Shown: piece after piece, positions 42,083 to 51,209 of the stretch
Position numbering within the stretch: the stretch's first letter is position 1
Layout of the letters: the number at the start of each line of letters is the position of its first letter
Assembly: GCA_017461345.1 (NCBI GenBank)
Contig: JAFTYP010000006.1
Span: 1 to 52,414, forward strand
Direction of reading: 5' to 3'
Source of the DNA: Bacteroidaceae bacterium
GTDB taxonomy: Bacteria; Bacteroidota; Bacteroidia; Bacteroidales; Bacteroidaceae
DNA length: 52,414 bases
The notes under the pieces: model-generated
The model's database searches: none
The model's input: only the letters and a program-made list of their open reading frames with translations
Told to the model about the DNA's origin: nothing
Made by a program: the position numbers and the translations under genes

Positions 42083-44431
42083 ATGAATAAAAAGTTTATG
42101 TCCTTTTCCCACGTTAAGGGAATCCTCGCATTGCTCTGCACGATATTGGCAACAACGCAGAACCTCCGAGCCCAGGACGAACTCAATCCGCAGGCAGATC
42201 CTGCAGCAGTCGTCACCTCTGGCAATGCACGATTCACCGTCCTCACCAGCCGAATGATACGCATTCAGTACAGCCAGACGGCACAATTCGAAGACCGCGC
42301 CACCTTCGCCATCGTTAATCGTCGGCTGCCGGTGCCAGAGTTTACCACAGAATCAGCCGGCGGCTACCTCTATATTCGCACAAACGACCTGACACTTCGC
42401 TACAAAGAAGGCAGCGCCATCAATGCCGCCGACAAGAAACCCGACAACCTGATGGTCAGTTTCCAAATGAGCGGACGAACCAACATCTGGTACCCCGGAA
42501 AAGACGACGCACTGAATCTCATGGGCACAAACCGTACCCTCGACCAAGCATGGGGCGACAACGCACGCCATAAACTCGAGAAAGGACTCCTCTCACGCTC
42601 AGGCTGGAGCATCATAGACGAAAGCCCGTCTGCCACACGAGGCGACGGAAGTTCCTCATACGTCCTTGAACCTCGCGAAGAAGGCATAACCTGGTGGGCA
42701 AACCACGTTGACAAAAGTGCCATCGATTGGTATTTCCTCGGCTACGGACACAAGTACAAAGAATGTCTCGGAGACTACATAAAAGTAGGCGGACGCGTAC
42801 CAATGCCCCCCAAATACATCTTGGGATACTGGTACAGCCGCTACTGGGCATACACACAAAACGAGTTCATACAGATAGTTCGCGACGTCGAAGCAAACGA
42901 CATCCCCATGGACGTGCTCATTATGGACATGGATTGGCACAAAAGTGGCTGGACAGGATGGAGCTGGAACACATCGCGAATCCCCAATCCAAGAACACTT
43001 ATCAACTTCATGCACCAGCATGGCCTTCGCACAGCCCTCAACCTTCATCCATCCGATGGAATAGGAACTCACGAAGACGCCTACAAAGATCTTGCAAGAG
43101 ACCTTGGCGACAATTCCGGACAAACCATCAAATGGAAAGTGGAAGACTATACCTTCATGAAGAACTTTTTCAAGGATGTCATCCGTCCTCACGAGCAAGA
43201 AGGCGTCGACTTCTGGTGGCTCGACTGGCAACAGGCTCTGACCGTAGGCAAACATGGCGAAGAGAAAAACTATACGCCTGCTGCCGGGTCGGAGAACTTA
43301 GGCGAGACTTTTTGGTGTAATCACACGTTCTTCGAGGATATGCAGAAGAACCGTCCCGACCGTCGCCCTGTCATTTATCACCGTTGGGGCGGACTTGGTT
43401 CGCACCGTTATCCAATCTGTTTCTCGGGCGACGCATGGGCTGCGTGGTCAACTCTTGGTTATGAAATCTTCTTTACCAGCACGGCAAGCAATGTGCTCTA
43501 CGACTATTGGGGACACGATCTCGGCGGACATCAGGGCGGAAACAACGACCCGGAACTCATGCTCCGCTGGCTTCAGTTCGGTGCATATACACCAATCTTC
43601 CGCACACATGCTACGAATGACAGCAAATTGGAACGTCGCATCTGGAAGTATCCTAACTTCGAACAACTGCGCGAGGCAGTCCGTATGCGTTATCAACTCT
43701 TTCCTTATCTCTATACTGCCGCACGCGAAACCTACGATACGGGTGTTGGTATGAACCGACCTCTCTATTATGATTATCCGGAAGACGGCAATGCTTATCT
43801 TTATGAGGATGAGTATATGTTTGGCAATGACATGCTGGTTGCGCCTATTTATACGCCGAGCAAGAATGGAATGTCTGGCCGAATGATATGGTATCCAGAG
43901 GGACAATGGTGGGATGTGACGCGCTCATGCATGGTGAAGGGCGGTCAGGCTTTCTATACTGTCTATACGCTCGACCAGTTCCCTGTGTTCTATCGTGCAG
44001 GAAGTGTCATTCCGTTCTATCCGGTTCGCCGTACTGTTGTGAACGATCCGGGTGAGATTATCCTTAAGGTTGTGCCTGGTGCCGACGGTACAGGCAAGTT
44101 CTATGAGGACAGCGGCGACAGCCAGGATTACAAGACAGACCAGTGGGCCATGACGACTTTCACGCAGACTCGTACGGAAAGTAATGTCTCGTTGACTATC
44201 GGCAAACGTCAGGGTAGTTTCGAGGGTATGCCTACCGAAAGGAAATGGACGGTACAGTTCCTTGGCATGCCTGCCACTTTCATTGCAGAGGGCATTATGG
44301 TCAATGGCAATCCTATCGACGCTAAGGACGTCCAGTATGATGCCAAAACGGGCATTCTTACGGTGAGCGTCAGCACAACCGACCTTTCTCAGTCAATAAC
44401 CATCAATGTGCCTTTGAGCGTAATGGCATGA
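42083..44431 (+). CDS. GH31-family alpha-glucosidase, secreted
   Basis: 782 residues from ATG 42083, which yields a signal peptide (ILATTQNLRAQ) after the promoter box; the longer frame from 41903 spans that promoter. Beta-sandwich N-terminus (~35-230), then the barrel: YILGYWYSRYWAYTQNE, DVLIMDMDWH, DFWWLDWQQ with the nucleophile Asp381, SGDAWAAW with acid/base Asp450, and GHDLGGHQGG. A C-terminal sandwich follows (MLVAPIYTP, FYRAGSVIPFYP). It cleaves terminal alpha-glucose or alpha-xylose from oligosaccharides. The SusE/F-like gene next door points to alpha-glucans. Codon choice changes from C/A-ending to T/G-ending near 43270. Confidence 0.93.
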   Translation: MNKKFMSFSHVKGILALLCTILATTQNLRAQDELNPQADPAAVVTSGNARFTVLTSRMIRIQYSQTAQFEDRATFAIVNRRLPVPEFTTESAGGYLYIRTNDLTLRYKEGSAINAADKKPDNLMVSFQMSGRTNIWYPGKDDALNLMGTNRTLDQAWGDNARHKLEKGLLSRSGWSIIDESPSATRGDGSSSYVLEPREEGITWWANHVDKSAIDWYFLGYGHKYKECLGDYIKVGGRVPMPPKYILGYWYSRYWAYTQNEFIQIVRDVEANDIPMDVLIMDMDWHKSGWTGWSWNTSRIPNPRTLINFMHQHGLRTALNLHPSDGIGTHEDAYKDLARDLGDNSGQTIKWKVEDYTFMKNFFKDVIRPHEQEGVDFWWLDWQQALTVGKHGEEKNYTPAAGSENLGETFWCNHTFFEDMQKNRPDRRPVIYHRWGGLGSHRYPICFSGDAWAAWSTLGYEIFFTSTASNVLYDYWGHDLGGHQGGNNDPELMLRWLQFGAYTPIFRTHATNDSKLERRIWKYPNFEQLREAVRMRYQLFPYLYTAARETYDTGVGMNRPLYYDYPEDGNAYLYEDEYMFGNDMLVAPIYTPSKNGMSGRMIWYPEGQWWDVTRSCMVKGGQAFYTVYTLDQFPVFYRAGSVIPFYPVRRTVVNDPGEIILKVVPGADGTGKFYEDSGDSQDYKTDQWAMTTFTQTRTESNVSLTIGKRQGSFEGMPTERKWTVQFLGMPATFIAEGIMVNGNPIDAKDVQYDAKTGILTVSVSTTDLSQSITINVPLSVMA

Positions 44432-44493
44432 TATGATGGTACGATAAGCAGTATTTGACATAAATATCAATAGAATATAGTTATAAGATAGAT

Positions 44494-45513
44494 ATGAAGC
44501 ATCGAATTCTCCTTTTAATACTCTTGGTCCTTGCACCTTGTTCTCTGCAGATTCTGCAGGCCCAGTCACGCCTTTATATACGTGGTTCTGCTGTGCCCGG
44601 CGGTGTTCAGCAGCTGACACGCTTCTCTACGAGCACTACGGGCAAGTACTCATTCAAGTTCCATGGCCGGCTGCTTCCGGGCAATCTCTACATTACAACG
44701 ACCGATTCGCCCAAGGCCACTTCGCGTTACTATGCGCCCAAGTTGGTGGATACCAATATTGTTAATGAGGGAACGGCTTATTCCTCCAAGACAGACAGCC
44801 TGGGCGCAGAGTGGGCAGTCTTGATAGGTGCAGACAATTATCGTTTTACTGTTGATGTTACGAACAAGCAAGTGACTGGAGAACTCTTCAATCGTTGGTA
44901 CGAAGCCTGGATATGTGGCGGTTGCGTGGAGGACGAACAGGGCAAGAACATTGAGGGGCAGAATGGCCATTGGCAGATAACAGCCGGCAAGCAGATGGAG
45001 CAAAGCTGGGATGACCCCAATGTGTTCGAGTGGACAGGCCTGCTTAAGGCTTATAGCTACAATCAGGAACCCAAGCGATTCAAAATAAATGGTCAGTACG
45101 GTTGGAGCCCGAAAGTGTTGCATCCCTTTACGCAGGATGCCTCTATACTGACTGCCAAGCAAGTGTGGTATAATGGTTCGCAGGACTACAAGTGGTCCAT
45201 TGTCAGGGATGGCTATTATCGTATTAAGATAAATGTCTTTCTGGAAACCATCGAAGCGGAATACCTCGGCACGGAATTGCCCGATGGAATCCTTCTGACG
45301 CCTGAGGTGGAGACCGACATCAAGGTCAGTGGCCGCCAGATAGCATTGCAATCGAAGGAGGCTTTGACCGTCAAACTTTACTCAACCGACGGCAGCCTGC
45401 GCGATACAGCCTACGGCACAGATGTCACTCTGACCGCACCCACTGCAGGCATATATGTGCTCACTGCCAGCAATGGTCATCAAGGCATCACAAGAAAGAT
45501 AATCGTCCGCTGA
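44494..45513 (+). CDS. SusE/SusF-like outer-surface protein with type IX C-terminal domain
   Basis: 339 residues with a signal peptide (LAPCSLQILQAQ). Two SusE/F-type starch-binding-like sandwiches are suggested: ~22-130 (LYIRGSAVPGG, YSFKFHGRLLPGNLYIT) and ~130-255 (WYEAWICGGCVEDE, VFEWTGLLKAYSY). The last ~75 residues form a sorting domain (VKLYSTDGSLRDT...AGIYVLTASNGHQGITRKIIV), the classic type IX pattern. Family members bind starch at the surface. Only 62 bp follow the GH31 stop, with no terminator, so the two genes probably form an operon. SusC and SusD partners are missing. Confidence 0.8.
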   Translation: MKHRILLLILLVLAPCSLQILQAQSRLYIRGSAVPGGVQQLTRFSTSTTGKYSFKFHGRLLPGNLYITTTDSPKATSRYYAPKLVDTNIVNEGTAYSSKTDSLGAEWAVLIGADNYRFTVDVTNKQVTGELFNRWYEAWICGGCVEDEQGKNIEGQNGHWQITAGKQMEQSWDDPNVFEWTGLLKAYSYNQEPKRFKINGQYGWSPKVLHPFTQDASILTAKQVWYNGSQDYKWSIVRDGYYRIKINVFLETIEAEYLGTELPDGILLTPEVETDIKVSGRQIALQSKEALTVKLYSTDGSLRDTAYGTDVTLTAPTAGIYVLTASNGHQGITRKIIVR

Positions 45514-45535
45514 TAAAGCAAGGCAGAGCATGCCG

Positions 45536-45621
45536 AAAAAAGGTTAACCTATTTGCCTGAATAGGTTAACCTTTCTGTTTATAATGGTTAACCTAATTTG
45601 CAATAATGGTTAACCTTTATT
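45536..45621. repeat. 22-bp phased array G (four units)
   Basis: Perfect GGTTAACC cores at 45542-45549, 45564-45571, 45586-45593 and 45608-45615, all 22 bp apart; the spacers differ. It lies between convergent genes, 22 bp after the SusE/F-like stop, where I see no other terminator. Confidence 0.95.
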
Positions 45622-45666
45622 CTCCCCGTCTACGAAGCCCCTGTTTCTGTGGTTTATTTTCCCCTG

Positions 45667-46785
45667 TCAAAGCAACTCTTCGTACAGGCCCATCATCACA
45701 GCCACGGCTTTCTCTTTCGTGAAGTTCTCTTCTATGCGTCTTTTGGCGGCTGCAGCGTAACGATTGCAGAGGTTCTGGTCCGTGTTTAGAGTATCGATGG
45801 CATTTGCAAAGGCTTTGACATCGTTCAAAGGCACAACGATTCCCGTTTCCTTATTGATTGAAACCCAATTGACACCAGAGCCTTCAATGGTATGGCAAAC
45901 GGGAGTGCAGCCACAATACATGGCTTCGGCCAATGCAATGCCGAATGCCTCTGCCTTCGTATTCGAGGGGAATGCAAAGATGTCTGCAGCATAGAGGTGC
46001 TGACGCAGTGTGTCGTCCTCCAATCGTCCGAGGAACTTGATTCTTTCGGAGCAGGGCATAGCCTTCAACTCCTTGTCAATGGGACCCTTGCCGCCAATTA
46101 GTATGACGCAGTCGCTTTGAATAAAAGCATCGGCCTTAATAAGGTTGTCCAGACCTTTGTATGGAATATGTCGTCCGCAGGTGAAGACAATCTTCTTGCC
46201 CTTATATCGTTCGCGTATCTCCTGTATCTTCTTTTCGTCGCTCTTCACAAGGTTGAAGCGCTCGGTGATAAGTCCATTTTGCGCGATTCGAACTTTCCCG
46301 ATGTGTTTTTGCAAGGGCTTGGAGTCGGGGATGTAATTGGGCGATGTGGAGATTACGAGGTCGGCACGACGGAGTATAGCCGTTTCGAAAGGTTTGACTA
46401 TGTGATACATCAGCCCCTTGGAAAGAATGTCCGAATGCCAATGCAATACAACCTTTGTTTCCTTCCCGACACACATGCATACCAGAGGATAGACAAATGG
46501 GTTTGGGCAGTGCACGTGCACGGCGTCTGGGCTCTCCTGCTTGATTACTTGTCGTAGTATCTTAGAGTAGGAGAGAGCAACCGCTTGACTCATAAACGAG
46601 AAGTTTACGGGCACACGATACACCTTCACACCACGAATATCCTCTTCACTATAAATGCCGTCAGTTGCAAAACAAATGACGACATTGCGGTATGCAGTCA
46701 TCCCTTCGGCCAGGTACATGGCAACAGTTTCAATGCCCCCCAGGTCGGGATAGTAGTATTTAGAGATGTGTAGAATAGTCTTCAT
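45667..46785 (-). CDS. Glycosyltransferase family 4
   Basis: 372 residues, GT-B fold. The N-terminal domain opens with ISKYYYPDLGGIETVAMYLAE; the C-terminal domain contains FTCGRHIPYKGLDNLIKA, the sugar-nucleotide loop and the EAFGIALAEAMYCGCTPV motif (EX7E). It transfers a sugar from a nucleotide donor while retaining its configuration. It is the last visible gene of the polysaccharide operon and abuts the acetyltransferase gene with no spacer. Donor and acceptor are unknown. Confidence 0.92.
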   Translation of the reverse strand: MKTILHISKYYYPDLGGIETVAMYLAEGMTAYRNVVICFATDGIYSEEDIRGVKVYRVPVNFSFMSQAVALSYSKILRQVIKQESPDAVHVHCPNPFVYPLVCMCVGKETKVVLHWHSDILSKGLMYHIVKPFETAILRRADLVISTSPNYIPDSKPLQKHIGKVRIAQNGLITERFNLVKSDEKKIQEIRERYKGKKIVFTCGRHIPYKGLDNLIKADAFIQSDCVILIGGKGPIDKELKAMPCSERIKFLGRLEDDTLRQHLYAADIFAFPSNTKAEAFGIALAEAMYCGCTPVCHTIEGSGVNWVSINKETGIVVPLNDVKAFANAIDTLNTDQNLCNRYAAAAKRRIEENFTKEKAVAVMMGLYEELL

Positions 46786-47298
46786 TCAGTCTTTTGTTAT
46801 GATGCGTGCTTTAGGTCCAACTACCGTTGCATTGTCCGGAACATCGTCTACAACAATAGCACCTGCACCTATTTTTACATTATCGCCAATGCGTATTCTT
46901 CCTATTATCTTAGCACCTGCGCCAATAGTTACATTGTCGCCTATCGTTGGTGCATCAAATTCACCTCGTCCGTAATCCCCTAATGTCACTTGATGAAATA
47001 TCTTTGCATTTCGCCCTATTACGCAGTTAGGGTTTATGATGATACCATTAAGGCCATGAGGAAGATCAGGAATCGATGCAAAGCGTGCACCCCGCCCAAT
47101 ATCAGTGCCGAGCGAAGCATTATTGTATGCATCGCACCACTTGACATACATCAGTCTGATATAGTTCATGGCAAGGGCAAACTTGCCATTTGTCGGTGCC
47201 ATGACTTTGTCACGATAACGCCAATAGCGTTCAGGGTCGTAGTGCTGTATTAAGCACTGTAGGAAATGTATGACAGGGTTGCGTTTGTTTACTTTCAT
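46786..47298 (-). CDS. Serine acetyltransferase-like hexapeptide acetyltransferase
   Basis: 170 residues. The left-handed helix at ~75-165 has clear hexapeptide repeats (INPNCVIGRNAKIFHQVTLG, IGDNVTIGAGAKIIGRIRIG, VKIGAGAIVVDDVP), and HGLNG resembles the active site of CysE-type enzymes. In a polysaccharide operon it more likely O-acetylates a sugar than serine. It starts 30 bp past the GT2 stop. Confidence 0.88.
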   Translation of the reverse strand: MKVNKRNPVIHFLQCLIQHYDPERYWRYRDKVMAPTNGKFALAMNYIRLMYVKWCDAYNNASLGTDIGRGARFASIPDLPHGLNGIIINPNCVIGRNAKIFHQVTLGDYGRGEFDAPTIGDNVTIGAGAKIIGRIRIGDNVKIGAGAIVVDDVPDNATVVGPKARIITKD

Positions 47299-47328
47299 TG
47301 GGAGACTATGAAATGTTTCACATAATGT

Positions 47329-48114
47329 TTACTTCTTCCCGTATCTCAACATTTGGGCGAAGTTCTTGCCGAAGACAGAAAGCATTTTCTTTACGACTTG
47401 TGTTGCAACCACGAACAGGTAATACGACCATGCCTGCAAACTGCTGCCTCCATTCTTCTTGATCATGTATATTATGTCTTTCCTTTTCTTGAAAATACTG
47501 TTGCTGTTAGTCGTTCCTCCACTCATGAAAATCGCCGTGTCAATGTCACAGTATTTGAACTTGCCGCCTCTAAGGTAAACACGCATGAGAAACTCCAAAT
47601 CCATAGGCCAACGCAGGTTAATGTCGTATAGCCCATACCTGTTGTAACACTCGCTGCTAATGTATGCGCCTTGATGTGCTACATGACGGCAGAAAGGCAT
47701 CAGAGGGAAAGTGGTTGATGGTACTTCTCTGCACTCGTATCCCGTATCGCAGTCCTTCATGATGACGTTTGTGGAGAAAATATCAACACCGGGCTCCCAA
47801 GCTTGTGCCACTTTTGACAACGCATCAGGCAATAGGATATCGTCGGAATTGATTAGAACAATAATATCGCCACTCGCACGTGTGATACCTTTGTTGAATG
47901 CATCGCTGATACCTTTGTCTTTCTCCGAAATTATAACATCAATTTGTTTGCTGTATTTGTTAACAATACTCAAAGTGTTATCCGTAGAGAGTCCGTCTAC
48001 GATGATATATTCTCGATTGGTGTAGTCCTGCTCTACAATGCTTTGTATAGTCTTCTCAATAGTCTGAGCACTATTGTAGCAAATGGTTATGATGCTTATC
48101 TTGGGTTGAAACAT
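47329..48114 (-). CDS. Glycosyltransferase family 2
   Basis: 261 residues, GT-A fold. SIITICYNSAQTIEKTIQSI at the start, EYIIVDGLSTDNTL for the nucleotide, the metal-binding INSDD (DXD-type), and MDLEFLMRVYLRGG in place of the usual ED catalytic segment. It is followed by a hydrophobic C-terminus (SYYLFVVATQVVKKML). Resembles WcaA/colanic-acid-type transferases. Fifteen bp behind the DUF5672 gene, same operon. Confidence 0.92.
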   Translation of the reverse strand: MFQPKISIITICYNSAQTIEKTIQSIVEQDYTNREYIIVDGLSTDNTLSIVNKYSKQIDVIISEKDKGISDAFNKGITRASGDIIVLINSDDILLPDALSKVAQAWEPGVDIFSTNVIMKDCDTGYECREVPSTTFPLMPFCRHVAHQGAYISSECYNRYGLYDINLRWPMDLEFLMRVYLRGGKFKYCDIDTAIFMSGGTTNSNSIFKKRKDIIYMIKKNGGSSLQAWSYYLFVVATQVVKKMLSVFGKNFAQMLRYGKK

Positions 48115-48129
48115 AAGTTGCCGCAGTGT

Positions 48130-48990
48130 TTAGTCTATCTTTATATGTTTTTTCCAGAAACTTTCGTACTCCCACTTCTCGAAAGCGTGGCAGCCAAAGG
48201 GCAGTTGCTTCCCAACCTTATTGTAAAGGTATTCTGGATTTACTTCCAAGGAGAAACGTGCAGCCATCTTTTCATCGGGCACCCGACATGTCTGTCCCCA
48301 TGCATTCTTAGCCCAAACGGAGAAAATCATATCTTCTTCGCAACCTGTCTTCCGGAACTGTGCAATTGTGTTGCGGAAACCAAAAACTTTAAGCAAGAAG
48401 AGAGGGAGAAGTCCCAAGCGTTTTAAGATGTTGTTCTTGTATTCCTCGTTATACAGGAAGGCATACCAGTATATTTTTGCAAGCATACTGGGCTTGAGGA
48501 ATGTTGTATGCCAATCAGATCTAATGACGTTTAGGCAGTGTTCTATTCTGCGCAGGCAGAAACCTCCATTGCCAACGCCATAGAATATGCGTGTAAACTT
48601 CTTCGGATTATATGGAAAGAATATCGGGGCTCCAATAAAGTCATAGCCTTGATTGCACCAATAATCCAACTCATCTCGAAACACCCATGCGTCAGGTTGA
48701 CAGATAAGCATATACTCGTATTCACAAAAACGCAGATAGAAATCCTCCGAAAAGCAAAGGTCACTGTAGTGTGCAGTAGAGTCAAAGTAGCCTTTGTCAA
48801 AGAATTCTGTCCGCATTACCGCCCCTTCGCCGGTAACAATCTTTTGATATTCGTCCAGTAAACAGCCTTGATGTGTGATAAAAACAATGTCATTTTTTCC
48901 CAGGATGTGAAATGTCTGGCGAATAGATGCACTTTCTACACGGGAAGGTGCATCTTTATATATTGGTATAACAATAACACAACTCATCAA
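48130..48990 (-). CDS. DUF5672 family protein, putative glycosyltransferase
   Basis: 286 residues. VIVIPIYKD at the start, LICQPDAWVFRDELDYWC (a possible DxxxF donor loop), YDFIGAPIF and GVGNGGFCLRRIEHCL are the recognisable DUF5672 features. A basic hydrophobic segment lies near 195-215, and CEEDMIFSVW follows. The family is predicted to transfer sugars in capsule and exopolysaccharide loci; no specificity is known. Located between GT2 and the secreted glycosidase-like gene. Confidence 0.83.
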   Translation of the reverse strand: MMSCVIVIPIYKDAPSRVESASIRQTFHILGKNDIVFITHQGCLLDEYQKIVTGEGAVMRTEFFDKGYFDSTAHYSDLCFSEDFYLRFCEYEYMLICQPDAWVFRDELDYWCNQGYDFIGAPIFFPYNPKKFTRIFYGVGNGGFCLRRIEHCLNVIRSDWHTTFLKPSMLAKIYWYAFLYNEEYKNNILKRLGLLPLFLLKVFGFRNTIAQFRKTGCEEDMIFSVWAKNAWGQTCRVPDEKMAARFSLEVNPEYLYNKVGKQLPFGCHAFEKWEYESFWKKHIKID

Positions 48991-48998
48991 CAGAGAGA

Positions 48999-50141
48999 TT
49001 ATTTGTTACTTAAAATCAACATATCACCGGCAGAGAGTACATATTTTGATCTGACATTCTCTGTTTGCAGGTTTTTGAGTACCCTGTGAGCGTATTGCCG
49101 GGTGCGTATATTGACCGTTACGTTTTCTTCTGCACTTTTGTTGACGTAACAGGTATATTTTTTATTTCCTTTTCTGAAGTGCGATACAACAACTTCTCCA
49201 TCAATGCATTTTTGGTGTTCAATATCAATGATTTCACTCTCCCAGAAGAGTGTGGCCACAGACTTGAGTTCTGCGTTCATTCTTTTTACCAAATCATATG
49301 TGTTACTTTTCTTGCCGTTGCGCAAGAGAGGACCATCATGAAAATCAAATTGTTTTGTTGGTTGAGGTGTTGCATAAGCAAAATACTGTATGCCTTGTGC
49401 GCCGTATGCCAAGTTGATATAGCATTGCAAACGAAGGTGCCCTATTGTGGGCATTGGATAAATGTGATGTGGGACACATAACACAAATGCCCAGAAAGGC
49501 TTTCCGGTACGACGGCTTTCATTACGAATGTCTTCTAAGATACTATACCATTTTGCACCTTGCATCCCGTTTTTCAGAACGGGATAATAATCGTATGATA
49601 TTTGTGGCTGTTCTATTTTGCTGTATTCTCTTAGGTAGTCTGGATAGCGACTCAGACCTATCGATCTTAATACCTCTCTACTGCTATTAGGCAATAGATT
49701 GATGTAGCATTGAGCTTCAGAGTCTACTTTTTTTATACGCTCTTGTAGGTTCTTCAGTTTTTCCCAACGCTTCATCGTTGGTTCGTCAGCCAGGAGGTAT
49801 TGCCAGAGTGCTTCGTGGTCCTTGATTAAAGGAACAGTTAGTTCTGGATTATCAACAATCATGTCACTATACATGATTACCTTCATGCCATGATATTGTG
49901 CATGGTTAAGAGCATCTTGCATTTTTTGAGGTGTACGGCACCAGCATAGGCAAGCATTAAAACCTGCTTTGTGAATATCCCGGAATCGAGGAGCATCATA
50001 AAGTTCTGTATGCATAATACATGCAATAATTGGAAATTCTTGTGGACCTTCTGCATGTGTAAGGTTAAAAGGTAATAATGCAAGAGAGACAATAAAGCAT
50101 TTTACCCAGGAACTAATTTTATGTGTGGTTTCTTCTTTCAT
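48999..50141 (-). CDS. Secreted glycosidase-like TIM-barrel protein in the polysaccharide locus
   Basis: 380 residues with a signal peptide (CFIVSLALLPFNLTHAEG). It looks like a (beta/alpha)8 barrel: FRDIHKAGFNACLCWC, HGMKVIMYSD, LLADEPTMKRWEKL (possible acid Glu), QISYDYYPVLKNGMQG, FWAFVLCVPHHIYP and INLAYGAQGIQYFAYATP. A C-terminal beta-sandwich ends AGDMLILSN. It resembles uncharacterised Bacteroidota glycoside hydrolases. An exported hydrolase inside a synthesis operon could trim or release the polymer, as seen in other exopolysaccharide systems; this is inference. Confidence 0.7.
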   Translation of the reverse strand: MKEETTHKISSWVKCFIVSLALLPFNLTHAEGPQEFPIIACIMHTELYDAPRFRDIHKAGFNACLCWCRTPQKMQDALNHAQYHGMKVIMYSDMIVDNPELTVPLIKDHEALWQYLLADEPTMKRWEKLKNLQERIKKVDSEAQCYINLLPNSSREVLRSIGLSRYPDYLREYSKIEQPQISYDYYPVLKNGMQGAKWYSILEDIRNESRRTGKPFWAFVLCVPHHIYPMPTIGHLRLQCYINLAYGAQGIQYFAYATPQPTKQFDFHDGPLLRNGKKSNTYDLVKRMNAELKSVATLFWESEIIDIEHQKCIDGEVVVSHFRKGNKKYTCYVNKSAEENVTVNIRTRQYAHRVLKNLQTENVRSKYVLSAGDMLILSNK

Positions 50142-50144
50142 GGT

Positions 50145-51188
50145 TTATCCAAAGTATGGGTGGGTGTTCATCTGAATAAAATAAAATATCAGACAGAATA
50201 GGGCAAGTCCGATTCTTACTACATATTTTGGCTTGATACAATACATACAACAGGTATATGCTATTACATTAAATATACCAAATAATTCATGAAGGCGAGC
50301 ACCAAGCACTGGAATCTCAGCAAATACAATCATACATGCCATCTCAAACACTAAAATCTTCACAATTATAGGTGCATACTTACAGTGTTTCTCTATGGTG
50401 TCATAGAAGTAAAGGAAGATATATAATAATGTGAATTCGGCCAGGAATGGGATCTGTTTGTACGGCACATATTCTTCCCAGCCACCTCTTTCGCTAGTCT
50501 CTTTGTAAAGATCAAGTTTCCCTTCTATAACAGATTCTGGTATGAGTGATACTGCTCCAATATTTACAAGATATAGTGCTAAACAGATTGGGATAGTTAC
50601 TCCTAATAAGTATTTCCAGTATCTAGTTATTTTAATGTTTCCTACTAAAAGTATAGGTATAAAGGCTAAGCTTGAATAGTGAAACAGTGTCGCAATAATC
50701 GTTAACATTATCGCTTTTAAATACTGCCTTTTGTTCAAGGGTACTAAAGCCCAAAGTAGAAAACCTGAAGCGACGCCACAGCGTATCTGCACCACGTCTT
50801 GAAGAGGGTAGTATATACCTATATATACTATCATTGCAGTAAAGATGTATGGTGCAGTTCTCCATAAAGCTGTAAATTTCAATGGTATTGCAATTAATGC
50901 ATAGATAAAGAATAATACAACAACTTCACCTCCAAAGGAAAGAATAAGTCGGCTTAAATGGATATATGTGGGCTCGGTTGCTAATTCGACAATTAGATTA
51001 TCATTATCATAGAAGTAGTATTCGTATGTCCTAGCGTCTGTAGTCGACATTGGTTTAAATGTAGCAATGGCTATAAGCGCAATGCCAATAGTCATCAGTA
51101 TTAATACCTTTTGCCACGATTGCATATAATCCTCCATAAAGGACAGGATGACTACAATCGTGAATATGGACAAAATGAGTATATCCAT
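50145..51188 (-). CDS. EpsG/Wzy-like polysaccharide polymerase
   Basis: 347 residues and about ten hydrophobic helices. The EpsG-family features include TTDARTYEYYFYD in the first outer loop, EPTYIHLSRLILSF, and IRCGVASGFLLWAL after the fifth helix (the usual QxxR segment). It would polymerise lipid-linked repeat units on the outer face of the inner membrane, with chain length set by the adjacent Wzz. Bases here are distinctly AT-richer than in the rest of the window, as is common for horizontally exchanged capsule genes. Confidence 0.85.
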   Translation of the reverse strand: MDILILSIFTIVVILSFMEDYMQSWQKVLILMTIGIALIAIATFKPMSTTDARTYEYYFYDNDNLIVELATEPTYIHLSRLILSFGGEVVVLFFIYALIAIPLKFTALWRTAPYIFTAMIVYIGIYYPLQDVVQIRCGVASGFLLWALVPLNKRQYLKAIMLTIIATLFHYSSLAFIPILLVGNIKITRYWKYLLGVTIPICLALYLVNIGAVSLIPESVIEGKLDLYKETSERGGWEEYVPYKQIPFLAEFTLLYIFLYFYDTIEKHCKYAPIIVKILVFEMACMIVFAEIPVLGARLHELFGIFNVIAYTCCMYCIKPKYVVRIGLALFCLIFYFIQMNTHPYFG

Positions 51189-51209
51189 GTAAACCGTGAG
51201 AAGGAACTT

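Noticed and set aside
10224-45621. CRISPR arrays at the GGTTAACC clusters
   Set aside because: The repeated part is only about 8-12 bp, the period is 22 bp, the arrays have four units, and there are no cas genes. None of this fits CRISPR.
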